Shown in pieces: positions 1 to 5,752 of a DNA stretch of 5,757 nucleotides. Location: NCBI GenBank assembly GCA_945835865.1, contig CAMAJQ010000063.1:1-5757 (forward strand), written 5' to 3'. The stretch is from an uncultured Clostridia bacterium. GTDB taxonomy: Bacteria; Bacillota; Clostridia; Christensenellales; Borkfalkiaceae. Position 1 is the stretch's first letter; every line of letters starts with the position of its first letter. The notes under the pieces are model-generated. The model was not told the DNA's origin. It saw only the letters and a program-made list of their open reading frames with translations, and made no database searches. Position numbers and translations under genes: made by a program.

Positions 1-789
1 AGCAGCGACAACGGCGGCGATGAAAACGTCCTCAAAGTCGGTATGGAATGCGGTTATCAGCCGTATAACTGGACGCAGTTGACGGATGAAGACGGCGCCG
101 TTCCCATTCAGGGCAGAAAAGGGCAGTACGCCAACGGTTACGACGTCAAAATCGCCAAGAGAATTGCCGAAGGTCTCGGCAAAACCCTTCAGGTTTACGC
201 TTACGAGTGGGATTCTCTCATTCCCGCCGTGCAGTCCGGGGCGCTCGACCTCATCATCGCCGGTATGAGCCCGACGGATGAAAGAAAGGAAAAAGTAGAC
301 TTTTCCGAGCCCTATTTCAACTCTAACCTCGTCATCGTGGTGAGAAAAGATTCCGCTTACGCTTCCGCGACCACGCTTGCCGATTTCAGCGGCGCGAAGA
401 TCGTTGCGCAGTCCGCCACCTTCCACGATACGGTCGTGGATCAGATCCCCGACGTCAACCACGTGACCCCGATGGAAGATTTCCCGACCATGATCACCGC
501 TCTCAAGAGCAACGCGGTCGACGGCTATATCGCCGAGGAACCGGGCGCGACGGCAGACTGCAACGCCAACAGCGAATTTACTTATATCCGTTTCGTCAAC
601 AACGGCGAAAACGGAACGGGTTTCACCGTGGAAGATCTCTCCAACGTGACCCTCGCCGTCGGGATCCGGAAAGGTTCTTCCCTTCTGGCGTCCGTCAACG
701 AAATCATTGCGGCGATCCCCGAATCGGAAAGACTTTCCATCATGAACGAAGCGGTCGCCGCGGCGGAAAGATTCGCCTCGGAAGCGTAA
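1..789 (+). CDS. Amino-acid ABC transporter substrate-binding protein (5' end outside window)
   Basis: This is the extracellular solute receptor of an amino-acid importer, of the SBP_bac_3 family. The reading frame is open to the first base of the window, so I annotate 262 visible codons rather than an internal ATG at 43. The visible start (SSDNGGDENVLKVG) looks like the Ser/Gly/Asp-rich linker that follows the lipidated Cys of Gram-positive binding lipoproteins, so probably only the signal peptide and lipobox are missing. Family hallmarks in visible numbering are GYDVKIAKRIAE at about 46-57, SGALDLIIAGMSPTDERK at about 79-96 with the Arg that normally binds the substrate alpha-carboxylate (R95), VDFSEPYF at about 99-106, and the hinge and second-lobe segment around AVDGYIAEEPGA (about 172-183). 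It lies 24 nt upstream of the permease and is the first visible gene of the importer operon. A polar amino acid is the likely ligand, but which one cannot be read from the sequence. Confidence 0.93.
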   Translation, partial: SSDNGGDENVLKVGMECGYQPYNWTQLTDEDGAVPIQGRKGQYANGYDVKIAKRIAEGLGKTLQVYAYEWDSLIPAVQSGALDLIIAGMSPTDERKEKVDFSEPYFNSNLVIVVRKDSAYASATTLADFSGAKIVAQSATFHDTVVDQIPDVNHVTPMEDFPTMITALKSNAVDGYIAEEPGATADCNANSEFTYIRFVNNGENGTGFTVEDLSNVTLAVGIRKGSSLLASVNEIIAAIPESERLSIMNEAVAAAERFASEA

Positions 790-813
790 CCGCAGAAAAC
801 AGCGTGAATTATC

Positions 814-1590
814 ATGGCATTTTTCAGCGAAGTTAAAAAAATCTGGCTTGCCTATTATCCGCAACTGTTTATGGGTATGGGCAATACGCTGCTCATCGCG
901 CTCGTTTCCACCGTGATCGGGCTGCTGATCGGCATACTCGTGGGGATTGTCAGGACGATCCCCCTTTCCCGTAAACCCCTTCTGCGGTGGGTCCAGAGGG
1001 TGATCAATTTCCTGTTGTCCGCCTATATCGAGATTTTCCGCGGAACGCCCATGATGGTTCAGGCGATGGTCATCTTCTGGGGGTACGCCTTCCTTTCGGG
1101 GGGCACGACCCTTCCGCTTCTGCCGTCCGCCATTCTCATCGTCTCCGTCAATACGGGGGCGTATATCGCGGAAATCGTCCGCGGCGGCATTATTTCCGTC
1201 GATACAGGGCAGTACGAAGGGGCGGAATCCATTGGCATGAGTCATTTTCAGATCATGTTCCACGTCGTGATCCCGCAGGTCATGCGCAACATTCTCCCCG
1301 CCGTGTCCAACGAGTTCATCATCAACATCAAGGATACCTCCGTTCTGAGCGTGATCGGCGTCGTCGAACTCTTCACGCAGGCGAAAAACGTCGCCAAGGG
1401 CACGTTCGCCATCTTCGAGACGTACGCCATCGTCTGCGTTATGTATTTCGTGATGACCTTCTCGGTCTCGCTTCTGCTCAGACTGGTCGAAAGATTGCTG
1501 GAAGGCAAGTCGACTTACACCATCTGCGGTTCGCAAAGCGATTCCGCTTCGATGATCAGAATTACCAAGGAGGACGCCCCGAATGACTGA
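814..1590 (+). CDS. Amino-acid ABC transporter permease, HisM/GlnP family
   Basis: This 258-residue protein is the membrane channel subunit of the polar amino-acid importer and probably acts as a homodimer, since only one permease gene is present. Hydrophobic segments at about 19-47, 65-95, 103-123, 176-190 and 198-225 fit the five-helix HisM topology. IFRGTP (74-79) is the typical family motif after the second helix start. The cytoplasmic EAA loop lies at about 135-163 ([20 protein letters not shown]), with the conserved Gly at 141, and docks onto the ATPase. The N-terminus ([17 protein letters not shown]) matches the usual family start. No good Shine-Dalgarno sequence precedes the ATG at 814, so translation may be coupled to the upstream gene, whose stop is 24 nt away. 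The hydrophilic C-terminal tail after residue 230 is somewhat long, and its last codons overlap the start of the ATPase gene. Confidence 0.95.
   Translation: MAFFSEVKKIWLAYYPQLFMGMGNTLLIALVSTVIGLLIGILVGIVRTIPLSRKPLLRWVQRVINFLLSAYIEIFRGTPMMVQAMVIFWGYAFLSGGTTLPLLPSAILIVSVNTGAYIAEIVRGGIISVDTGQYEGAESIGMSHFQIMFHVVIPQVMRNILPAVSNEFIINIKDTSVLSVIGVVELFTQAKNVAKGTFAIFETYAIVCVMYFVMTFSVSLLLRLVERLLEGKSTYTICGSQSDSASMIRITKEDAPND
1567..1573 (+). promoter_or_regulatory. Shine-Dalgarno sequence of the ATPase gene
   Basis: AAGGAGG is a near-perfect anti-16S match, located inside the end of the permease gene and 9 nt before the ATG at 1583. It fixes that start, which overlaps the permease stop codon by 8 bp. It also allows strong independent initiation on the ATPase, in contrast to the weak site before the permease. 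Confidence 0.85.
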
Positions 1591-2332
1591 CGAACCGATC
1601 GTGGTTTTGAAAAACCTGACCAAATCCTTCGGGACGAACCGCGTTCTCAAGGGGATCGACCTCTCCGTCCGCAAAGGAGAAGTCGTCTCGGTGATCGGCG
1701 CGTCCGGTTCCGGGAAAAGCACCATGCTCCGCTGCATCAATCTTCTGGAGCGGCCTTCGTCCGGCAGCATCGAGTTCTGCGGGGAGAACGTCCTCGGAAA
1801 GGATTTCGATCTCCGCCGTTACCGCACGAAAGTCGGCATGGTCTTTCAGCAGTTCAATCTGTTCAACAATATGAACGTTCTCAGAAACTGCGTCGTCGGG
1901 CAGAGAAGGGTGCTGGGGAGAAGCAAGGCGGAAGCCGAGGAAACGGCGATGCGTTTCCTCGCGAAAGTCGGCATGGACGCTTACGTCAACGCCCGCCCCA
2001 GGCAACTTTCCGGCGGACAAAAACAGCGCGTCGCGATCGCGCGCGCCCTCTCGATGGATCCGGACGTCCTTCTCTTCGACGAGCCTACTTCCGCCCTCGA
2101 TCCCGAAATGGTCGGCGAAGTTCTGCACGTCATGAAGGAACTCGCCTCCTCGGGTCTGACGATGATCGTCGTCACCCACGAGATGAGTTTCGCCAGGGAA
2201 GTCTCCTCCCGCGTGGTCTTTATGGACGGCGGGGTGGTCGCCGAGGACGCTTCGCCCGAAGTCATCTTCAACCGTCCGGCAAATCCCCGTACGGCGGAGT
2301 TTCTGCACCGCGTGCTGGACAGGGAAGTCTGA
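1583..2332 (+). CDS. Amino-acid ABC transporter ATP-binding protein, GlnQ/HisP family
   Basis: This 249-residue cytoplasmic ATPase powers the importer and has the usual length for the GlnQ/HisP group. All nucleotide-binding motifs are intact: Walker [10 protein letters not shown] (39-47), Q-loop Gln in VFQQFNLF (Q89), ABC signature LSGGQ (142-146), Walker [15 protein letters not shown] (162-175) with catalytic E167, and the H-loop His in VVTHEM (H199). [14 protein letters not shown] (50-63) and the C-terminal NPRTAEFL are typical of polar amino-acid importer ATPases. The gene overlaps the permease by 8 bp (1583-1590), which fits translational coupling and one transcript. It is the last gene of the operon and is followed by a structured region and a terminator. 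Confidence 0.97.
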   Translation: MTDEPIVVLKNLTKSFGTNRVLKGIDLSVRKGEVVSVIGASGSGKSTMLRCINLLERPSSGSIEFCGENVLGKDFDLRRYRTKVGMVFQQFNLFNNMNVLRNCVVGQRRVLGRSKAEAEETAMRFLAKVGMDAYVNARPRQLSGGQKQRVAIARALSMDPDVLLFDEPTSALDPEMVGEVLHVMKELASSGLTMIVVTHEMSFAREVSSRVVFMDGGVVAEDASPEVIFNRPANPRTAEFLHRVLDREV

Positions 2333-2338
2333 AACGGT

Positions 2339-2366
2339 TTTACGGGTGAACAAGTGCGCATATAAG
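2339..2366 (+). promoter_or_regulatory. Weak candidate promoter after the ABC operon
   Basis: TTTACG (2339-2344, 4 of 6 matches to the sigma-A -35 box), a 16-bp spacer and TATAAG (2361-2366, 5 of 6 matches to the -10 box) lie just after the ATPase stop. If active, it would start near 2373, immediately before the hairpins and terminator, and so make an RNA of about 100 nt. The -35 match is modest, so this may be chance. Confidence 0.25.
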
Positions 2367-2372
2367 TCGGTG

Positions 2373-2470
2373 AGCAGGCGTTTCCGACAAGCGTTTTCCC
2401 GGGAGGAAACGCCCTTGCCGAAGGAAGACGGCAAGACGAGCCCCGCCTTTTTTGCAAAAGCGGGGCTTTT
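2373..2470 (+). ncRNA. Candidate small structured RNA or structured 3'UTR
   Basis: The stretch between the ATPase gene and the terminator folds into successive stems. GGCGTTTCC (2377-2385) and GCGTTTTCC (2391-2399) are near-copies, and both can pair with GGAAACGCC (2405-2413). The first pairing is a perfect 9 bp; the second gives a compact hairpin with one G-U pair. Directly after comes CTTGCCG (2414-2420) pairing with CGGCAAG (2429-2435), a perfect 7-bp stem with loop AAGGAAGA, and then the terminator. This is either the structured 3' end of the ABC transcript or an independent RNA from the weak promoter at 2339-2366. I do not recognise a known RNA family. Confidence 0.25.
2439..2470 (+). 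terminator. Rho-independent terminator of the ABC importer operon
   Basis: AGCCCCGC (2439-2446) pairs perfectly with GCGGGGCT (2460-2467). The stem is extended inward by four T-A pairs past one bulged C, closing on a TTGC loop. T residues follow at 2467-2470 and the flanking sequence stays T-rich. It lies about 105 nt after the ATPase stop. The opposite strand lacks a T-tract, so it should act only on + strand transcripts. Confidence 0.88.
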
Positions 2471-2473
2471 CGT

Positions 2474-2502
2474 TTGCCTTATTTTGCGCGGTGTGGTACA
2501 AT
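2474..2502 (+). promoter_or_regulatory. Sigma-A-type promoter for the PLP enzyme gene
   Basis: TTGCCT (2474-2479, 4 of 6 matches to the -35 consensus), a 17-bp spacer and TACAAT (2497-2502, 5 of 6 matches to the -10 consensus), with TGG before the -10 giving an extended -10 element. Initiation is expected near 2509, about 50 nt before the ATG. The -35 box begins only 4 nt after the terminator T-tract, so termination and re-initiation are packed together. Confidence 0.65.
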
Positions 2503-2544
2503 ATTGCGTGACGAAATCGCGTCGCGCCCGGTAGGGGGCGGAGC

Positions 2545-2551
2545 AAAAGGA
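2545..2551 (+). promoter_or_regulatory. Ribosome binding site of the PLP enzyme gene
   Basis: AAAAGGA ends 7 nt before the ATG at 2559 and supports that start. A short GC-rich hairpin (CGCCC 2525-2529 with GGGCG 2536-2540) sits in the leader just upstream and leaves this site free. Confidence 0.6.
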
Positions 2552-2558
2552 TAAAGAG

Positions 2559-3848
2559 ATGGAAATAACCAGGGCGTACCGCGAAGCGGGGGTTTCGGAC
2601 GAGGTTTATTCGTTCGGCGAAAAAATCATCGGGTTGCTGAAAGAGAGATTCGAGGGCATCGACCGCGTTGCGGAATACAATCAGTGCAAGGTTCTGAACG
2701 CCATGCGCAAGAACAAGGTGGACGTCGCCTGCTTTGCCGCGAGTACGGGGTACGGTTATAACGACCTCGGGAGAGACAAGATCGAAAAGGTGTACGCCGA
2801 CGCCTTTCATACCGAAGCCGCGCTCGTCCGTCCGCAGATCGTGTGCGGCACGCACGCGCTGACCGTCGCGCTGTCGGCAAACCTGCTTCCCGGGGACGAA
2901 CTGCTCTCCGTTTCGGGCAAGCCTTACGACACGCTGGAAGAGGTCATCGGCATCCGTCCGTCGAAATGTTCGCTCAGGGAATACGGCGTTTCCTACCGGC
3001 AGGTCGATCTCCTTCCCGACGGGACCTTCGATTTCGACGGGATCGCCGCGGCGATGGGGGAAAAGACAAAGGTGATCGCCGTCCAGCGGAGCAAAGGGTA
3101 TCAGACCCGCCCGACTCTGTCCGTTTCTCAGATCGCGGAGATGATCTCTTTCGTGAAAAAGATCAGACCGGACGTCCTCGTCATGGTAGACAACTGCTAC
3201 GGCGAGTTCGTCGAGGAATACGAACCTTCCGATTTCGGGGCGGATATGACCGTCGGTTCGCTCATCAAGAATCCCGGCGGCGGGCTTGCGCCGATCGGGG
3301 GATATATCGTCGGTACGAAGGAATGCGTCGACCGTTGCGCTTACCGCCTGTCCGCGCCCGGGCTCGGGCAGGAAGTCGGGGCGAGCCTCGGCGTGATGAC
3401 GAGTTTTTACCAGGGCTTTTTTCTGGCGCCGACCGTCGTCGCAGGGGCGTTAAAGGGGGCGATTTTCGCCGCCAACCTCTATGAAAAACTCGGGTTCCGC
3501 GTCGTCCCTTCGGGCGCGGCGGAGAGATACGATATCATTCAGGCGGTCGAACTCGGCAGCGAGGAAAAGATGGTCGCCTTCTGCAAAGGCATTCAGGAGG
3601 CGGCGCCCGTCGACAGTTACGTCACCCCCATTCCCTGGGATATGCCGGGATACGACAGCAAGGTGATCATGGCGGCGGGGGCGTTCGTGCAGGGCTCTTC
3701 CATCGAGCTTTCCGCCGACGGACCCGTCCGCGAACCGTACGCCGTCTATTTCCAGGGCGGACTGACCTGGTATCACGCCAAACTCGGCATTCTGCTCTCG
3801 CTGCAGAAACTGTACGAGAGAGGACTCGTCGTCCTGCCGGAAGATTGA
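2559..3848 (+). CDS. PLP-dependent enzyme of the methionine gamma-lyase-like / 'aluminium resistance' (YnbB) family
   Basis: This 429-residue cytoplasmic protein is a fold-type I PLP enzyme of the Met_gamma_lyase family (COG4100), related to cystathionine beta/gamma-lyases, and its length is normal for the family. The predicted Schiff-base lysine is K237 in GSLIKNPGGGLAPIGGYIVG. D211 in MVDNCYGEF is the residue expected to contact the cofactor pyridine nitrogen. ASTGYGYNDLGRD (61-73) and RPQIVCGTHAL (91-101) are further family-type blocks in the cofactor and active-site region. The true reaction of this family is poorly established: lyase activity on sulfur amino acids is expected from the fold, and 'aluminium resistance' is an inherited label. 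The gene has its own promoter and ribosome binding site. No terminator is visible before scfA, so some transcripts may run into the ranthipeptide genes. The family assignment is firm; the substrate is unknown. Confidence 0.93.
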   Translation: MEITRAYREAGVSDEVYSFGEKIIGLLKERFEGIDRVAEYNQCKVLNAMRKNKVDVACFAASTGYGYNDLGRDKIEKVYADAFHTEAALVRPQIVCGTHALTVALSANLLPGDELLSVSGKPYDTLEEVIGIRPSKCSLREYGVSYRQVDLLPDGTFDFDGIAAAMGEKTKVIAVQRSKGYQTRPTLSVSQIAEMISFVKKIRPDVLVMVDNCYGEFVEEYEPSDFGADMTVGSLIKNPGGGLAPIGGYIVGTKECVDRCAYRLSAPGLGQEVGASLGVMTSFYQGFFLAPTVVAGALKGAIFAANLYEKLGFRVVPSGAAERYDIIQAVELGSEEKMVAFCKGIQEAAPVDSYVTPIPWDMPGYDSKVIMAAGAFVQGSSIELSADGPVREPYAVYFQGGLTWYHAKLGILLSLQKLYERGLVVLPED

Positions 3849-3894
3849 TCCTTTCAAAAAACGGCGGATCGGGCGCGGAAATATTTTGAACGCA

Positions 3895-3908
3895 AACGAT
3901 ATTTCGTT
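3895..3908. repeat. Inverted repeat overlapping the scfA -35 box
   Basis: AACGA (3895-3899) and TCGTT (3904-3908) form a perfect 5-bp inverted repeat around TATT. The right arm runs into the first two bases of the scfA -35 box. The position would suit a repressor operator, but the repeat is short and could be chance. Confidence 0.25.
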
Positions 3909-3935
3909 GACAATCGGCTCGCCGTGTGTTATAAT
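3907..3935 (+). promoter_or_regulatory. Near-perfect sigma-A promoter of scfA
   Basis: The -35 box TTGACA (3907-3912) and the -10 box TATAAT (3930-3935) both match the consensus exactly, with a 17-bp spacer. TGT at 3927-3929 gives an extended -10 (TGnTATAAT). AT-rich sequence upstream (AAATATTTTGAA at about 3879-3890) could act as an UP element. Transcription should start near 3942, giving a leader of about 62 nt that contains a small hairpin (GCGGA 3956-3960 with TCCGC 3967-3971). Confidence 0.92.
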
Positions 3936-3991
3936 GGAAAAAAGAAAGGTTCCGGGCGGATATCTCTCCGCGCGGGGCGAAAAAACAGGAC

Positions 3992-3995
3992 GGAG
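3992..3995 (+). promoter_or_regulatory. Ribosome binding site of scfA
   Basis: GGAG lies 9 nt before the ATG at 4005. This supports starting the peptide there rather than at the in-frame GTG at 3924, which lies inside the promoter and so upstream of the expected transcript start. Confidence 0.65.
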
Positions 3996-4004
3996 ACGAT
4001 TGAA

Positions 4005-4157
4005 ATGAAACACGTGAAAACGATTGAAACCAGAAATCTTTGCGAAAGCGCTGTCAAGGGCGGATGCGGCGAATGCCAGACTTCCTGCCAGTCCGCTTGC
4101 AAGACGAGCTGCGGGATCGCCAATCAGAAGTGCGAAAATTCCAAAGAAAGCAAATAA
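4005..4157 (+). CDS. scfA: SCIFF (six cysteines in forty-five residues) ranthipeptide precursor, with a seventh cysteine
   Basis: This 50-residue precursor is modified by the ScfB maturase. The start MKHVKTIETRN and the core block GGCGECQTSCQSACKTSC are diagnostic for SCIFF peptides. The six family cysteines are at 21, 24, 28, 32, 36 and 43. In ranthipeptides, a radical-SAM enzyme joins Cys sulfur to non-alpha carbons of acceptor residues; for the relative CteA of Clostridium thermocellum a Cys32-Thr37 link has been reported. Two departures are visible. A seventh cysteine lies at residue 13 in the leader. Residue 37 is Gly, which has no side-chain carbon for a non-alpha link, so another acceptor (for example a Thr or Ser between cysteines) would have to be used. 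The tail after C43 (ENSKESK) also seems slightly longer than usual. The strong promoter suggests high expression. Roles in signalling or metabolic regulation have been proposed for clostridial relatives but are not shown here. Confidence 0.95.
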   Translation: MKHVKTIETRNLCESAVKGGCGECQTSCQSACKTSCGIANQKCENSKESK

Positions 4158-4200
4158 TCCGGGGTCGCTCCGCTTCCGACGGGGCGGAATCCGGGGAACA

Positions 4201-4248
4201 GGCTTCGCCGGGGTGCGGGAAGATTTCCGCGCCTTTTCCGGGAAAGCC
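4201..4248 (+). terminator. Candidate attenuator hairpin between scfA and scfB
   Basis: Bases 4212-4220 pair with 4225-4233 (GGTGCGGGA with TTCCGCGCC, 9 bp including two G-U pairs) around an AGAT loop, and TTTT follows at 4234-4237. This is the layout of a modest intrinsic terminator. GGCTT (4201-4205) and AAGCC (4244-4248) form an outer stem that encloses it. The short T-tract suggests partial termination, which would give many scfA-only transcripts and fewer that include scfB. It could also be an RNA-stability element. Confidence 0.45.
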
Positions 4249-4308
4249 ATGAAAGGACGTTGACGGCTCGCGGTCCCGTTTATCGGGGTGGCGGGCTCTA
4301 TTTTTGTC

Positions 4309-4325
4309 TCCCGCCGCGGGCGGGA
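4309..4325 (+). promoter_or_regulatory. GC-rich hairpin abutting the scfB ribosome binding site
   Basis: TCCCGCC (4309-4315) pairs perfectly with GGCGGGA (4319-4325) around GCG. The hairpin ends exactly where the likely Shine-Dalgarno region AAAAGGG (4325-4331) begins, 5 nt before the ATG at 4337. It may limit ribosome access and tune maturase translation, or protect the 5' end of a processed scfB transcript. Confidence 0.4.
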
Positions 4326-4336
4326 AAAGGGTTTTT

Positions 4337-5704
4337 ATGGTTCATCAATATCAGCTGAACGGCTATCATATCGTGATCGACGGGTGCAGCGGGTGCGTCC
4401 ATTCGGTGGACGAACTCGCTTACGACGTCATCGGCAGATTCCCCGACCGGAGCAGGGAAGAGATCGTCCGCGAACTGTCGGGAAAATATCCCGATTGTGG
4501 CGAAGGGGAGATCGCGGAATGTTACGACGAGATCGCCCTTCTGAAAAAAGAGGGGAAACTCTTTGCGGAGGACGCCTTCCGCCCCCTTGCCGATTCTCTC
4601 AAACAGAGGAGCGCGGGGGTCGTCAAAGCGCTTTGCCTGCACGTCGCGCATACCTGCAATCTCAACTGTTCCTATTGTTTTGCCAGCCAGGGCAAATACC
4701 ACGGGGAAAGGGCGCTGATGAGTTTTGAGGTCGGAAAGCAGGCGCTCGATTTTCTCATGGCGAATTCGGGTTCGCGGCGCAATCTCGAAGTGGATTTCTT
4801 CGGCGGCGAGCCTCTGATGAATTTCGACGTGGTGAAACGCCTCGTCGCCTACGCCCGTTCGGTCGAAAAAGAGCACGGCAAAAATTTCCGTTTTACGCTG
4901 ACGACCAACGGCATGCTGATCGACGACGACGTGATCGACTTTGCCAATCGGGAGATGAGCAACGTCGTCCTTTCCCTCGACGGCAGAAAAGAGGTGCACG
5001 ACCGCTTCCGCGTCGATTACGCCGGCAGGGGCAGTTACGACCGCATCGTTCCTCTTTTCCGGAAACTCGTGCAGGCGAGGGAAAACCGCAACTATTATAT
5101 GCGGGGGACGTTTACCCACTACAATCCGGACTTTCTCGAAGATATCCGCACGATGCTCGATCTCGGTTTTACGGAACTGAGCATGGAACCCGTCGTGTGC
5201 AAGGCGGACGACCCCTCCGCGCTGACCGAAGAAGATCTTCCCGTCGTCGAAAGACAGTACGAGGAACTTGCAAAGTTGATGATCCGCAGAAGAAGAGAGG
5301 GGAGACCTTTCACTTTTTACCATTACATGATCGACCTGAAAGGGGGACCTTGCGTCTATAAACGGGTGTCCGGCTGCGGGAGCGGAACGGAATACATGGC
5401 GGTCACCCCGTGGGGAGATCTCTATCCCTGCCATCAGTTCGTCGGCGAAGAAAAGTTCAGGCTCGGCGACGTATGGAAGGGGGTGACCGACCTTTCCGCG
5501 CAGGAGCCGTTCGCTTCCTGCAACGTGTATACCCGCAGGGAGTGCGACGATTGTTGGGCTCGCCTGTACTGTTCGGGCGGCTGTGCGGCGAACGCCTATC
5601 ACGCCACGGGTTCCGTCAACGGCGTTTACGGGGTCGGCTGCCGCCTCTTCCGCAAGCGCATGGAATGTGCGATCATGGCGGAAATTTCCAAAGAGGACGA
5701 CTGA
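4337..5704 (+). CDS. scfB: SCIFF peptide maturase: SPASM-domain radical SAM thioether-forming enzyme
   Basis: This 455-residue cytoplasmic iron-sulfur enzyme forms thioether cross-links in the ScfA precursor. Residues 1 to about 90 are a PqqD-like peptide-recognition domain, starting MVHQYQLNGYHIV as in SCIFF maturases. The radical-SAM core follows, with CNLNCSYC giving the CxxxCxxC motif (C107, C111, C114) for the SAM-binding 4Fe-4S cluster, and GGEP at 156-159. The C-terminal SPASM domain is complete for two auxiliary clusters: C347-x12-G360-x4-C365, then C403-x2-C406-x5-C412-x3-C416, then C435; C339 and C395 may also matter. I chose the ATG at 4337 because it gives the family N-terminus; an in-frame TTG at 4304 would add 11 residues encoded across the hairpin. 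The gene lies 179 nt after its substrate gene. No key residue appears missing. Confidence 0.96.
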   Translation: MVHQYQLNGYHIVIDGCSGCVHSVDELAYDVIGRFPDRSREEIVRELSGKYPDCGEGEIAECYDEIALLKKEGKLFAEDAFRPLADSLKQRSAGVVKALCLHVAHTCNLNCSYCFASQGKYHGERALMSFEVGKQALDFLMANSGSRRNLEVDFFGGEPLMNFDVVKRLVAYARSVEKEHGKNFRFTLTTNGMLIDDDVIDFANREMSNVVLSLDGRKEVHDRFRVDYAGRGSYDRIVPLFRKLVQARENRNYYMRGTFTHYNPDFLEDIRTMLDLGFTELSMEPVVCKADDPSALTEEDLPVVERQYEELAKLMIRRRREGRPFTFYHYMIDLKGGPCVYKRVSGCGSGTEYMAVTPWGDLYPCHQFVGEEKFRLGDVWKGVTDLSAQEPFASCNVYTRRECDDCWARLYCSGGCAANAYHATGSVNGVYGVGCRLFRKRMECAIMAEISKEDD

Positions 5705-5723
5705 AACCGAATCATCCCTCGGG

Positions 5724-5752
5724 ACGGAAAACCGCCCCGGGGGCTTTTCCGT
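5724..5752 (+). terminator. Terminator-like hairpin after scfB
   Basis: ACGGAAAA (5724-5731) pairs perfectly with TTTTCCGT (5745-5752), and GCCC (5734-5737) pairs with GGGC (5741-5744) inside it, past two unpaired C bases. The A-tract, GC stem and T-tract order is that of an intrinsic terminator, and its symmetry could let it work on both strands. It begins about 20 nt after the scfB stop. The T-tract is only four bases and the window ends 5 nt later. Confidence 0.65.

Noticed and set aside
1562..2434. A 290-codon open frame on the minus strand across the ABC ATPase gene
   Set aside because: It mirrors the codon pattern of an intact ATPase with all motifs, shows no family motif of its own, and runs through the structured gap region.
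2373..2470. A known riboswitch controlling the PLP gene
   Set aside because: The terminator is followed by a separate promoter for that gene, so the structure lies outside its main transcript, and no known aptamer motif is recognisable.
2346..2534. A 62-codon open frame after the ABC operon
   Set aside because: It runs through the intrinsic terminator and the downstream promoter, begins with GTG without a ribosome binding site, and resembles no known peptide.
3924..4004. N-terminal extension of the SCIFF peptide from a GTG at 3924
   Set aside because: The GTG lies inside the promoter spacer, upstream of the expected transcript start, and the family start MKH begins at 4005 with its own GGAG site.
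3450..4250. A 266-codon minus-strand frame across the PLP gene end, the scfA promoter and scfA
   Set aside because: It is antisense to two well-supported genes and a consensus promoter, and has no recognisable domain.
4024..4263. Two open frames (70 and 79 codons) overlapping scfA and the gap after it
   Set aside because: They are out of frame with the clear SCIFF peptide, consist mostly of Arg, Pro, Gly and Ala, and have no ribosome binding sites.
4304..4336. TTG start for the maturase giving 11 extra residues
   Set aside because: The added residues are encoded by the hairpin and ribosome-binding region, and SCIFF maturases begin at the equivalent of MVHQYQLNGY.
4298..5602. A 434-codon open frame on the minus strand across scfB
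   Set aside because: It is antisense to a complete, motif-rich radical-SAM gene. Its translation is rich in His, Arg and Asp with no recognisable domain, as expected for a shadow frame in GC-rich DNA.
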